Below are positions 1 through 6,909 of a stretch of 10,102 bases of DNA, piece after piece; positions within the stretch are counted from its first letter, which is position 1; each line of letters begins with the position of its first letter. The notes beneath the pieces were generated by a model. The model was not told where the DNA came from. It made no database searches and saw only the letters and a list, made by a program, of their open reading frames with translations. The position numbers were made by a program, and so were the translations under genes. The DNA is from Sphingomonadales bacterium. GTDB taxonomy: Bacteria > Pseudomonadota > Alphaproteobacteria > Sphingomonadales > Sphingomonadaceae. The stretch is taken from contig JAIVHR010000024.1 of assembly GCA_020200935.1 (NCBI GenBank), positions 1-10,102 on the forward strand, written 5' to 3'.

Positions 1-59
1 ACCGTCTACAGCGCGTGCCCCGGGCCTATCGCACCCCCGGCCTGCCGCTGCAATCGCCT

Positions 60-88
60 TTGCGTCGCGCCGACGGGTCGTCTATCGG
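60..88 (+). promoter_or_regulatory. Weak candidate promoter for pepA-holC
   Basis: TTGCGT at 60-65 and TATCGG at 83-88 are separated by 17 bases, the usual housekeeping-sigma spacing, and lie about 50 bases before the pepA start. The -35-like box is fair and the -10-like box is poor (only the TAT part fits). Bases 1-138 contain no convincing gene on either strand. In a GC-rich genome such a match can arise by chance, so this is only a candidate. Confidence 0.22.
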
Positions 89-138
89 ATGCCTCGATCA
101 TTTCCGACAGCGTCAGGAGAAGAGAGATTTCGATTTCA

Positions 139-1602
139 GTGACATTTGCCGATGCGCGCCCGTCCGGCGGGTTTGCGTTGGTTGTGCCGATCGCCAAGGG
201 CGCCGACATCCGCAAGGCCGACCTCGGGCTCGACGAGGCGACCGTCGAGGCGATGGTCCACGCCGCCGAAGGCACCCGGTTCGAAGGCGACACGGGCAAG
301 CAGGTCGAGATTTTCGCCGATCAGGACGGCGAGGTCCGCCGCGTCGTGCTGGTCGGAACCGGCGCATCGGGTGAGGATCAGGCGATCGAAAAGGCCGGCG
401 GCGCGGTCGCCGGCCGGCTGCAGACCTCGGGCGAGACGAAGCTCGTTTTCGATCCGCGCGCGCTTGCCGAGAGAGGCGCGGCTGCGCGGCTCGCCTATGG
501 CGCACTCCAGCGCGGCTGGCGCCACGATGTCTACCGCACCAGGCTCAAGGACAAGCTGAAGCCGACGGTCAAGGAAATAGTCGCGATCGGTGATGCGGCC
601 GAAGCGGAGGATTGGGCGCGATACGAGCATGTCTATGCCGGGATCGCGCTGGCGCGCGAACTCGTCACCGAACCGCCCAACAAGATCTATCCCGAGAGTT
701 TCGTCGAACGCTGCCGCGAAATGGAAGGGCTCGGCGTCGAATTCACCGTGCTCGGCAAGCAGGAGATGGAAACGCTCGGCATGGGCGCATTGCTCGGCGT
801 CGGTCAGGGATCGGCGACCGAACCGCAACTGCTCGCGATGCGCTGGGACGGCACCGGCGGCAGCCAGGAGCGCCCGGTCGCCTTGGTCGGCAAGGGCGTG
901 ACTTTCGACACCGGCGGCATCTCGCTCAAGCCCGGCCCGGGCATGGAGGATATGAAGTTCGATATGGGCGGCGCGGCGGCGGTCGCTGGCGCGATGCGCG
1001 CGCTCGCCGGCCGCAAGGCCAAGGCGCATGTCATCGGCCTGTGCGGCCTCGTCGAGAATATGCCCGACGGCAAGGCGCAGCGGCCGAGCGACATCGTCAC
1101 CAGCATGTCGGGCCAGACTGTCGAGGTGCTCAACACCGACGCCGAAGGCCGGCTCGTGCTCGCCGATGTGCTGACCTGGGTGCAGCGCAACCACAAGCCG
1201 CGCGCGATCGTCGATCTCGCAACCCTCACCGGGGCGATGATCATCGCGCTGGGCCATGAATATGCCGGCTGCTTCTCGAATGACGACGGGCTGGCCGATC
1301 AGCTGATCGCGGCGGGCGAGAAGAGCGGCGATGCATTGTGGCGGCTGCCGCTCGGCAAGCCCTATGACAAGCTGCTCGATTCGCCGATCGCCGACATGAA
1401 GAATGTCGGACCGCGCGAGGCCGGATCGATCACCGCCGCGCAGTTCCTCCAGCGCTTCATCGAGAATGACACGCCCTGGGCGCATCTCGACATCGCCGGC
1501 ACGGCCTGGATCAAGACCGCCTCGCAGCTGCGCGACAAGGGCGCGACGGGCTTCGGTGTCAGGCTGCTCGACCGGTTGATCGCCGACAATTACGAAGCCT
1601 GA
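139..1602 (+). CDS. pepA: Leucyl aminopeptidase (M17 family, PepA)
   Basis: Cytosolic two-metal aminopeptidase that removes N-terminal residues, typically leucine, from peptides; the family works as a hexamer. The 487-residue length fits. An M17 N-terminal domain covers about residues 1-150, and the catalytic domain covers about 170-480. The metal and active-site residues are visible: Lys252 and Asp257 in GKGVTFDTGG, Lys264, Asp275 in KFDMGG, and the family signature NTDAEGRL at 332-339 (Asp334, Glu336, Arg338). The GTG start at 139 gives MTFADARPSGG, which resembles sphingomonad PepA N-termini as I recall them. The best Shine-Dalgarno-like stretch, AGGAGAAGAGAG (115-126), is rather far from GTG but well placed for an in-frame ATT at 127, so the start is uncertain by four codons. 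holC follows after 10 bases, suggesting co-transcription. In some other bacteria PepA also binds DNA; nothing here tests that. Confidence 0.96.
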   Translation: MTFADARPSGGFALVVPIAKGADIRKADLGLDEATVEAMVHAAEGTRFEGDTGKQVEIFADQDGEVRRVVLVGTGASGEDQAIEKAGGAVAGRLQTSGETKLVFDPRALAERGAAARLAYGALQRGWRHDVYRTRLKDKLKPTVKEIVAIGDAAEAEDWARYEHVYAGIALARELVTEPPNKIYPESFVERCREMEGLGVEFTVLGKQEMETLGMGALLGVGQGSATEPQLLAMRWDGTGGSQERPVALVGKGVTFDTGGISLKPGPGMEDMKFDMGGAAAVAGAMRALAGRKAKAHVIGLCGLVENMPDGKAQRPSDIVTSMSGQTVEVLNTDAEGRLVLADVLTWVQRNHKPRAIVDLATLTGAMIIALGHEYAGCFSNDDGLADQLIAAGEKSGDALWRLPLGKPYDKLLDSPIADMKNVGPREAGSITAAQFLQRFIENDTPWAHLDIAGTAWIKTASQLRDKGATGFGVRLLDRLIADNYEA

Positions 1603-1612
1603 CCGGGCCGCC

Positions 1613-2050
1613 GTGCGGGTCGATTTCTATCAGCTCGGCGGCCGTCCGGTCGAAGAGGTCGTCCCTCAGCTCGCCGCCAAGGTGCTCGAAAGCGGGGCGA
1701 AGCTGCTGCTCGTCGCCGGGGAGGAGACGTTGCGCGCGCGGCTTGACGAGGCGCTGTGGACCTTCGAGCCGGCCTCCTTCCTGCCGCATGGCGCGGCAGG
1801 CGAGGACAGTGAAGCGTGCCAGCCGATCCTGCTCGCGGAGAATGCCGACACTGCCGGCACCGACCGGCTGACGATGCTCGCCGACGGGCTGTGGCGTGAC
1901 GCGGCGCTGGCTTCGGAGCGCGTCTTCTACCTGTTCGGCCAGGACCGTCTCGACGATGCCCGCGCGGCCTGGCGCGGTCTCGCCGACCGCGATGACGCCG
2001 CACGTCAATATTGGAAGCAGGACGGCGGCCGCTGGCGCGAGGGGCCCTAG
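1613..2050 (+). CDS. holC: DNA polymerase III subunit chi (HolC)
   Basis: Clamp-loader accessory subunit. In E. coli chi pairs with psi and links the replisome to single-stranded DNA-binding protein; alphaproteobacteria usually have chi without a recognisable psi. The product is 145 residues, close to the 147 of E. coli chi. It shows the family's N-terminal FYQL strand, the LW-x6-FLPHG segment (Leu48-Trp49 and 56-60), a QPILL strand (70-74) and the C-terminal RQYWKQ-x3-RW segment (131-141). The start is GTG, 10 bases after the pepA stop, with no strong Shine-Dalgarno sequence, so translation is probably coupled to pepA. The pepA-holC adjacency is widely conserved in proteobacteria and supports the call. 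The gene looks intact. Confidence 0.93.
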   Translation: MRVDFYQLGGRPVEEVVPQLAAKVLESGAKLLLVAGEETLRARLDEALWTFEPASFLPHGAAGEDSEACQPILLAENADTAGTDRLTMLADGLWRDAALASERVFYLFGQDRLDDARAAWRGLADRDDAARQYWKQDGGRWREGP

Positions 2051-2071
2051 GCGGGGCGTATTAAGAGATGA

Positions 2072-2161
2072 CGTCATTCCAGCGAAGGCTGGAATCTATC
2101 CCGATTCGATGGTGCGCGAAGGCGCTTGATGGGATAGACCCCAGCCTTCGCTGGGGTGACG
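2072..2161. repeat. Intergenic inverted-repeat element with two self-folding arms
   Basis: Two 31-base arms (2072-2102 and 2131-2161) are inverted copies of each other around a 28-base centre, matching at 27 of 31 positions. Each arm is also a hairpin by itself: ATTCCAGC-GAAG-GCTGGAAT on the left and ACCCCAGC-CTTC-GCTGGGGT on the right. The four mismatches between arms (TT/AA against CC/GG) are paired, so each arm keeps a perfect 8-bp stem. The sequence resembles short mobile-repeat (REP/MITE-like) units common between genes in sphingomonads and relatives; that is recognition from memory. It lies downstream of holC and upstream of ndk, and could act as a transcript 3' structure for pepA-holC. 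There is no T-tract after it. Confidence 0.85.
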
Positions 2162-2280
2162 CGCCGAATTTCTGACGTTGACGGGCCGCGCTCGGCCCCT
2201 TCCAACCTTGCCTTCGCAGCGCGCACTCCCTAGGTGGCTTGCACCTGTTTCACACCCAATTTTCCGGAGTTTCGCACGCC

Positions 2281-2703
2281 ATGGCCGTGACACGCACCTT
2301 TTCCATCATCAAGCCGGACGCCACCCGCCGCAACCTGACCGGCGCGGTGACCAAGATGCTCGAGGAGGCGGGGCTGCGCGTCGTCGCCTCGAAGCGCATA
2401 CGGATGACCGAGGATCAGGCCAGGGGCTTCTACGAAGTCCACAAGGACCGGCCCTTCTATGGCGAGCTCGTCGACTTCATGACTTCGGGCCCGGTCGTCG
2501 TCCAGGTGCTCGAGGGCGAGGATGCCGTCGCGCGCAACCGCAAGATCATGGGCGCCACCAACCCGGCCGACGCCGAAGAGGGCACGATCCGCAAGACCTA
2601 TGCCGAGAGCATCGAGGCGAATTCGGTCCACGGTTCGGACAGCGACGAGAATGCGGCGACCGAGATCGCCTTCTTCTTTACCGAGGACGAAATCGTCGGC
2701 TGA
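2281..2703 (+). CDS. ndk: Nucleoside diphosphate kinase
   Basis: Transfers the terminal phosphate of ATP to NDPs and dNDPs through a phosphohistidine, balancing the nucleotide pools in the cytosol. The product is 140 residues, typical of the family. It opens with [14 protein letters not shown], and the active-site segment NSVHGSDS places the catalytic histidine at position 117, near its usual position. The nucleotide-binding residues of KPDA (11-14) and the [10 protein letters not shown] region (87-96) are present. I chose the ATG at 2281 over an in-frame ATG at 2239 because it gives the standard N-terminus and has GGAG (2266-2269) 11 bases upstream. The gene is monocistronic in appearance, between an inverted-repeat element upstream and the minus-strand purN converging on it. 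It looks intact. Confidence 0.98.
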   Translation: MAVTRTFSIIKPDATRRNLTGAVTKMLEEAGLRVVASKRIRMTEDQARGFYEVHKDRPFYGELVDFMTSGPVVVQVLEGEDAVARNRKIMGATNPADAEEGTIRKTYAESIEANSVHGSDSDENAATEIAFFFTEDEIVG

Positions 2704-2707
2704 CGCC

Positions 2708-2728
2708 CCTTCTCCCGAGGGGAGAAGG
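2708..2728 (+). terminator. Hairpin just after ndk, possible transcript end
   Basis: CCTTCTCCC and GGGAGAAGG form a perfect 9-bp stem with a GAG loop, starting 5 bases after the ndk stop. No T-run follows, so it is not a textbook intrinsic terminator. It could instead protect the 3' end of the ndk message, or simply be part of the dispersed repeat. Confidence 0.4.
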
Positions 2729-2828
2729 CAACGGAGCCTTGATGAGGCCGAGCGCAGCGACGGGCGAATTTAGGCGGAGTCGGATGAGGGGTTCCGCCCT
2801 TGCCGATATGTCGGATCCCCTCACCCAA

Positions 2829-2848
2829 CCCTCTCCCATGGGAGAGGG
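2829..2848 (-). terminator. Hairpin just after purN, possible transcript end
   Basis: CCCTCTCCC-AT-GGGAGAGGG is a perfect palindrome two bases beyond the minus-strand purN stop (2851-2853). On the minus strand it is followed by TTGGG rather than a T-run, so intrinsic termination is doubtful. It is the right-hand end of dispersed repeat copy 1. Confidence 0.4.
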
Positions 2849-2850
2849 CT

Positions 2851-3807
2851 TTAGAGAAACTCCGCCATCGCCTGGAGCTTCTTCGGCGCGACCATGCTCC
2901 AGCTCTTGCGGAGCCAGCCCGCGACGTGCTCCCAGTCGGTGTCGGGCCGGTCGAGGCGCAGCGCGATCCAGCCCGCGGCGCCGTAATAGGCGGGTTTATA
3001 GTATAAATCGGGATCGGCCTCGATCAGCGCCGCCATCTCGTCGGGGCCGCTGGTCTTGACCAGCAGCGCGATCGCCTCCTCGCCATGATGGTGGATCGAG
3101 ACATAGGCGAAGAATTTGCCCGATTTCTCGGTGCCGACCCGCCAACCTGGCGCGCCGTGGGAAGTCCTGGCATGACTTTCGGGCAACGCCAGCGCCAGTT
3201 CGCCGACCTTTGCGACGATCCAGTCGGGATCGGTCTTGCGGCCGACATATTCGGCCAGCACGCTCGCATAGAGCTGATGCTCGGCGATCAGCACGCGCGA
3301 GGCGAGCCGTTCGGGCGTGTCGCCGGTCAGGATCGCGACTTCGGTCCGGCCGAGCACATCGCCTTCGTCGAGATCCTCGGTGACGAGATGGACCGAACAG
3401 CCGCTGACCGTGTCGCCGGCCTCGATCGCGCGGCGGTGCGTGTCGAGGCCCTTGTATTTCGGCAGCAGCGAGGGGTGGATGTTGAGGATCTTGCCCCTCC
3501 ACCGCGCCACCAATTCGGGCGAGAGCAATCGCATATAGCCGGCGAGCGCGATGTAATCGGCGCGGGCGGACTCGATCTCGGCTTCGATCTTGGCGTCGAA
3601 CTCCGCGCGGTCGAGCCCCTTGTGGCTCAGCGCGAAAGTCGGGATGCCCTCGGCCGCGGCGAGTTCGAGCCCCCGCGCTTCGGGATTGTTCGAAGCAACG
3701 AGCACGATCTCGAACGGGCAATCCTCGCGCCGCGCGGCATAGATCAGCGCCGCCATGTTCGAGCCGCGGCCCGAAATCAGCACCGCGACCCGGGCGCGGT
3801 CAGCCAT
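2851..3807 (-). CDS. purN: Phosphoribosylglycinamide formyltransferase fused to an MmcQ/YjbR-type domain
   Basis: The N-terminal ~190 residues are PurN, which transfers a formyl group from 10-formyl-tetrahydrofolate to GAR in purine synthesis. Visible features are the phosphate loop SGRGSNM (12-18), the catalytic segment NIHPSLLP with Asn109 and His111, and [14 protein letters not shown] (136-149) with the family's active-site Asp at 147. Typical PurN has about 190-215 residues; this reads through to 318. Residues ~193-318 (from [18 protein letters not shown], through [16 protein letters not shown] and [18 protein letters not shown], to the C-terminal [12 protein letters not shown]) match the MmcQ/YjbR (DUF419) fold, usually a separate small protein thought to bind DNA. 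The reading frame is continuous, so the fusion is real in this sequence. The start overlaps the purM end by 8 bases, so the two are translated together. Confidence 0.94.
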   Translation of the reverse strand: MADRARVAVLISGRGSNMAALIYAARREDCPFEIVLVASNNPEARGLELAAAEGIPTFALSHKGLDRAEFDAKIEAEIESARADYIALAGYMRLLSPELVARWRGKILNIHPSLLPKYKGLDTHRRAIEAGDTVSGCSVHLVTEDLDEGDVLGRTEVAILTGDTPERLASRVLIAEHQLYASVLAEYVGRKTDPDWIVAKVGELALALPESHARTSHGAPGWRVGTEKSGKFFAYVSIHHHGEEAIALLVKTSGPDEMAALIEADPDLYYKPAYYGAAGWIALRLDRPDTDWEHVAGWLRKSWSMVAPKKLQAMAEFL

Positions 3808-4906
3808 TATGCGTGACGCTCCAGTCCTGCATGGCGCCCCAGCCGTCGGCCGAGCCCGAAACCCGACAGCCGCGCTTGCCGTCTTCGATGCGGCCGATGC
3901 GGAGGACGGTCTCGCCGGCGGCTTCGAGCGCCTCGGTCACTTGGTCGGCCTCCTGCCGGGAGACGATCGCCGCCATGCCGATGCCGCAATTGAAGGTGCG
4001 GGCCATCTCCTCGGGCGCAATATTCCCTTCGCCTTGAAGGAAGGCCATCAGCGCCGGCTGCATCCAGCGATCGGCATCGATATTGGCGAAGCAGCCCTCG
4101 GGCAGCACGCGCGGAATATTCTCGAGCAATCCGCCGCCGGTGATATGGGCGAGCCCCTTCAGCTTGCCGCCGCGGACCAGCGGCAGCAGCGAACGCACAT
4201 AGATGCGAGTCGGTTCGATCAGCGCATCGATGAGCGGCCTGCCGGCATCGAAGGGAGCGGGGGCGTCGAGCGCCCAGCCCTTGTCGGCGGCGAGCCGGCG
4301 GACCAGCGAATAGCCGTTCGAATGGACGCCCGACGAAGCAAGACCGAGGACGACGTCACCGGCGGCGATCGCTTCGTCGGTCAATACCGTCCCGCGCTCG
4401 ACCGCCCCGACGCAGAAGCCGGCGAGGTCATAATCGCCGTCGCCATACATTCCCGGCATCTCGGCCGTCTCGCCACCGATCAGCGCGCAGCCGGCCTGCT
4501 TGCACCCCTCGGCGATACCCGCGACGACGCGCTCGGCAACCGCCGAATCGAGCTTTCCGGTGGCGAAATAATCGAGGAAGAAGAGCGGCTCGGCGCCTTG
4601 GACGACGAGGTCGTTGACGCACATGGCGACGAGATCGATGCCGATCGTGTCGTGCCGGTCGTGATCGACCGCCAGCTTGACCTTGGTGCCGACGCCGTCA
4701 TTGGCGGCGACCAGCAGCGGATCCTTGTATCCCGCCGCCTTGAGATCGAAAAAACCGCCGAACCCGCCGAGATCGGCCTCGGCGCCGGGCCTCGCTGTGG
4801 CGCGGGCGAGCGGCGCGATCGCCTTGACCAGCGCGTTGCCCGCGTCGATCGAGACGCCCGCCTTTTCGTAGCTGTACGATTCGGGTTGGTTGTGCCTGGA
4901 AGTCAT
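3800..4906 (-). CDS. purM: Phosphoribosylformylglycinamidine cyclo-ligase (AIR synthetase, PurM)
   Basis: ATP-dependent ring closure of FGAM to aminoimidazole ribotide, the fifth step of purine synthesis, in the cytosol. The product is 368 residues, within the family range. Family motifs in order: [20 protein letters not shown] (60-79), DLVAMCVND (91-99), the [11 protein letters not shown] loop (144-154), [14 protein letters not shown] (188-201) and a later HITGGGL glycine loop. The start is ATG in GTATATG with only a weak AGGG about 13 bases upstream. The last eight bases overlap the purN start, so this is a two-gene purine operon in the order purM-purN. A divergent gene begins 62 bases away. 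The gene looks intact. Confidence 0.97.
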   Translation of the reverse strand: MTSRHNQPESYSYEKAGVSIDAGNALVKAIAPLARATARPGAEADLGGFGGFFDLKAAGYKDPLLVAANDGVGTKVKLAVDHDRHDTIGIDLVAMCVNDLVVQGAEPLFFLDYFATGKLDSAVAERVVAGIAEGCKQAGCALIGGETAEMPGMYGDGDYDLAGFCVGAVERGTVLTDEAIAAGDVVLGLASSGVHSNGYSLVRRLAADKGWALDAPAPFDAGRPLIDALIEPTRIYVRSLLPLVRGGKLKGLAHITGGGLLENIPRVLPEGCFANIDADRWMQPALMAFLQGEGNIAPEEMARTFNCGIGMAAIVSRQEADQVTEALEAAGETVLRIGRIEDGKRGCRVSGSADGWGAMQDWSVTHNG

Positions 4907-4968
4907 ATACCCAGCGCCCTAGCTAGATCGCACTTGGATTTCCACGATCAACTCGCCAAAAGGCGCCG
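4907..4968. promoter_or_regulatory. Divergent promoter region between purM and the DUF2066-like gene
   Basis: These 62 bases must hold the start signals of both flanking units unless a promoter lies inside a gene. On the minus strand, TTGATC (4951-4946) followed 18 bases later by TCTAGC (4927-4922) is a fair promoter candidate for purM, and would give a leader of only about ten bases. The palindrome CTAGCTAG (4919-4926) overlaps that -10-like box. For the plus-strand gene, AAAAGG (4958-4963) is a good ribosome-binding site 5 bases before ATG; it lies in a small CGCC-AAAA-GGCG hairpin. I see no clear plus-strand promoter and no PurR-type operator. Confidence 0.35.
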
Positions 4969-6279
4969 ATGAATTTCCTCCGCCACAATCCTACAGCCGT
5001 AATTTTCGTCGCGCTGCTGGCGCTCGGCGCGGGCGGCGTCCTGCTCGCCCAGGCCGCGCGGGACGGCGGCGCGCGGACCTCGCTCGAGAGTTCGAGCAAT
5101 TTCGAGGTCACCGGAATCGTCGTCGACACGTCGGGCGAGAATGCCCGCGAGGCGCGCGAGGAAGGCTGGCGCGAGGCCCAGCGCCGCGCCTGGAGGGTGC
5201 TCTATGCCCGCGTCAACGGCGGCTCGCCGCAGAATGCTCCGTCGCTCGGCGATTCGGCGCTCAACGGCATCGTCGCCGGGATCATCATCGAGGACGAGCA
5301 GATCGGATCGACGCGCTATGTCGCACGGCTCGGCGTGATGTTCGATCGCGCGCGGGTCAGCCAGTATCTCGGCGTCTCGGGCCAGGTGCGTCGTTCGCCA
5401 CCGATGCTCGTCATCCCGGTCCAATGGATCGGCAGCACGCCGCAAAGCTTCGAGGAACGCACCGCATGGCAGCAGGCCTGGCTGCGCTTCCGCACCGGAT
5501 CGAGTCCGATCGACTATGTGCGGGCGAGCGCCAGCGGGCCGACGCCCTTGCTGCTGACGATGGGGCAGACCGGACGCCCGGGTCGCGGCTGGTGGCGCTT
5601 CCTGCTCGATTCCTACGGCGCCGCCGATGTCGTCGTGCCGATGGTCTATCTACATTATGCCTATCCCGGTGGGCCGGTGGTCGGGCGGTTCGTGGCCTAT
5701 CACGGACCCGACCGCAACAAGCTCGCCGATTTCTCCTTGAGGGTGAGCGATGCCGACAGCCTCGACGCGCTGCTCGATGCCGGCGTGCGCCGGATCGACG
5801 CCGCTTACACGGCGGCGCTCGAGGATGGCCGGCTGCGCCCCGATCCGTCGCTCAATTTCGAATTCGGCCTCGACGAGGAGGAGACCGAGGAAGAGCTCGA
5901 AGAGATCGCCGAGAGCGTCGCTCGCTCCGCGTCCGACGGGCAGGGTCGGACGACGGCGCCGGTGGCGACGGGCACCAGCTTTACGATCCAGGTCGCAACC
6001 CCCGACGCGAGCGCCGTGCGCAGCAACGAGGCGGCGGTGCGGGGTATCCCCGGCGTGCGCTCGGCGATCACTTCGAGCCTCGCGATCGGCGGCGTGTCGC
6101 TGATGGACATCCGCTTCGACGGCGATCTCGATGCCTTGGCGACGGCGCTCTCGGCGCGCGGCTTCCAGGTCCAGCGCGGCGGCGGCACCCTGCGGATCAC
6201 GCGCGGCGGCGGCGGGGCGCCGGCAGACGAGCCGCCGGCCGCTCCGGGCAACGAGCCTCCCGCGGCGCCGGGCGGCTGA
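4969..6279 (+). CDS. Membrane-anchored or exported DUF2066-like protein of unknown function
   Basis: 436 residues, function unknown. Residues ~9-29 (TAVIFVALLALGAGGVLLAQA) form an N-terminal hydrophobic segment, a signal peptide or anchor, placing the rest in the periplasm. Residues ~43-270 resemble DUF2066: a FEVTGIVVD strand, an Ala/Glu/Arg-rich helix ending WRVLYARVNGG, then LVIPVQWIG and later strand segments. Residues ~300-316 are very acidic (DEEETEEELEEIAES), probably helical. Residues ~335-407 alternate strand and helix like a ferredoxin/HMA-like fold, but no CxxC is present, so metal binding is unlikely. The tail is low-complexity Gly/Ala/Pro with EPPAAPG twice. A DUF2066 gene next to purM and hda is, from memory, also the order in Pseudomonas, which supports the family call. 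The gene overlaps hdaA by one base (TGATG). Confidence 0.8.
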   Translation: MNFLRHNPTAVIFVALLALGAGGVLLAQAARDGGARTSLESSSNFEVTGIVVDTSGENAREAREEGWREAQRRAWRVLYARVNGGSPQNAPSLGDSALNGIVAGIIIEDEQIGSTRYVARLGVMFDRARVSQYLGVSGQVRRSPPMLVIPVQWIGSTPQSFEERTAWQQAWLRFRTGSSPIDYVRASASGPTPLLLTMGQTGRPGRGWWRFLLDSYGAADVVVPMVYLHYAYPGGPVVGRFVAYHGPDRNKLADFSLRVSDADSLDALLDAGVRRIDAAYTAALEDGRLRPDPSLNFEFGLDEEETEEELEEIAESVARSASDGQGRTTAPVATGTSFTIQVATPDASAVRSNEAAVRGIPGVRSAITSSLAIGGVSLMDIRFDGDLDALATALSARGFQVQRGGGTLRITRGGGGAPADEPPAAPGNEPPAAPGG

Positions 6280-6631
6280 TGTCGCAGATCGCCCTGCCGC
6301 TCGACTGGCCGGACGACGACAACGCAACCGGCTTCGTCATCGACGAGAGCAACAAATCGGCGGTGCGCCATCTCGATCACTGGTCGCTGTGGCCGGTGCG
6401 GGTGAGCCTGCTGACCGGTCCGCGCAAGTCCGGCCGCTCGACCCTCGCGCGACTGTTCGCCCGCAAGAGCGGCGGCCGTGTCATCGACGATGCAGACACC
6501 GTCGAGGAGGAAATGCTGTTCCATGCCTGGAACGAGGCGCAGGCCGATCACCGGCCGCTGCTGCTGAACGCCAGAGCGCGGTGACCCGCAACCTGATCCG
6601 CGACGCGATGGAGGAACTGGGGTTCGTTTGA
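6279..6631 (+). pseudogene. hdaA: hdaA-like DnaA-inactivating AAA+ protein, internally deleted
   Basis: Hda/HdaA binds the DNA-loaded sliding clamp and stimulates ATP hydrolysis by DnaA, limiting re-initiation. The first 101 codons (6279-6584) show the N-terminal clamp-binding motif QIALPL (3-8), a P-loop GPRKSGRS (47-54) with Arg in place of the usual Lys, and a Walker B-like VIDDAD (68-73). The frame then stops at TGA (6582-6584). In another frame, 6572-6631 continues as SAVTRNLIRDAMEELGFV and stops, which looks like the normal C-terminal helix of such proteins. Intact relatives have about 220 residues, so roughly 100 residues (sensor I, Box VII arginine finger, lid) are missing and the junction is out of frame. 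It starts on the stop codon of the upstream gene. Loss of clamp-stimulated DnaA inactivation is inferred; an assembly error remains possible. Confidence 0.8.
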
Positions 6632-6644
6632 GGTGTGCTCCACG

Positions 6645-6856
6645 CCCCTCTCCCCCGCGGGGGCGGGGGGAGAGGGATGTGGAGCCTTAATGAGCTCAAG
6701 CGAAGCGATGGGCGAATTTAGGCGGAGCTGGGTGAGGGGGGTGCGCAGCTTCGCTGCGCGCGGAGCTTCGCTCCGCCACCCCCTCCCCAACTGCGACTAG
6801 CCAGCAAGCTGGCAAGTCTCCGTATCCTCTCCCCCTGCCCCAGCAGGGGGAGAGGA
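6645..6856. repeat. Dispersed palindromic repeat, copy 2, upstream of ppk1
   Basis: Second copy of the element found after ndk; the shared core is 6681-6727. The left end is an 11-bp stem, CCCTCTCCCCC (6646-6656) with GGGGGAGAGGG (6666-6676). The right end is a perfect 14-bp stem, 6825-6838 with 6843-6856, around the loop CCCA. Between them sits a three-way fold: GGGGGT (6737-6742) pairs with ACCCCC (6778-6783) and encloses two adjacent 7-bp hairpins with TTC loops (6743-6759 and 6760-6776). A further small hairpin, GCCAGC-AA-GCTGGC, is at 6800-6813. No gene is visible in 6632-6909. This copy is longer than copy 1, and the extra inner hairpins are its own. Confidence 0.85.
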
Positions 6857-6909
6857 GATGCGGCCCCGATTTCATCGACCTGTAACATGCTATCGGCTAT
6901 TCTGGCCGG

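Larger units (their letters stand above)
2704..2850. repeat. Dispersed palindromic repeat, copy 1, between convergent ndk and purN
   Basis: This non-coding stretch is nearly filled with self-complementary blocks: hairpins at both ends (2708-2728 and 2829-2848) and an internal TGAGGGG (2785-2791) with its complement CCCCTCA (2817-2823). The core at 2733-2779 aligns without gaps to 6681-6727, with 41 of 47 bases identical, including an unbroken 18-base match GGGCGAATTTAGGCGGAG (2762-2779 and 6710-6727). Two copies in 10 kb in equivalent intergenic positions mark it as a dispersed repeat family, probably REP-like. Its place between two gene ends fits a bidirectional transcript-end structure. Confidence 0.85.

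Noticed and set aside
136..1485. Long open frame (449 codons) on the minus strand opposite pepA
   Set aside because: It is a shadow caused by the high GC content. The plus strand encodes a complete PepA with all active-site residues, and the minus-strand protein has no recognisable family.
2072..2161. CRISPR or attachment site reading of the holC-ndk repeat
   Set aside because: There are only two arms in inverted orientation with no spacers, and no integrase or tRNA gene is nearby.
2178..2206. TTGACG (2178-2183), 17 bases, TCCAAC (2201-2206) as an ndk promoter
   Set aside because: The -35-like box is good but the -10-like box matches only three of six positions. An alternative TTGCCT (2208-2213) with TAGGTG (2231-2236) is equally weak, so neither can be supported.
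3755..4972. Plus-strand open frame (405 codons) across purN/purM
   Set aside because: It is antisense to an intact PurM with all motifs and shows no family features of its own.
6572..6584. Programmed frameshift in hdaA instead of a deletion
   Set aside because: No slippery heptamer is visible. A frameshift alone would also not account for the roughly 100 missing residues between Walker B and the C-terminal helix.
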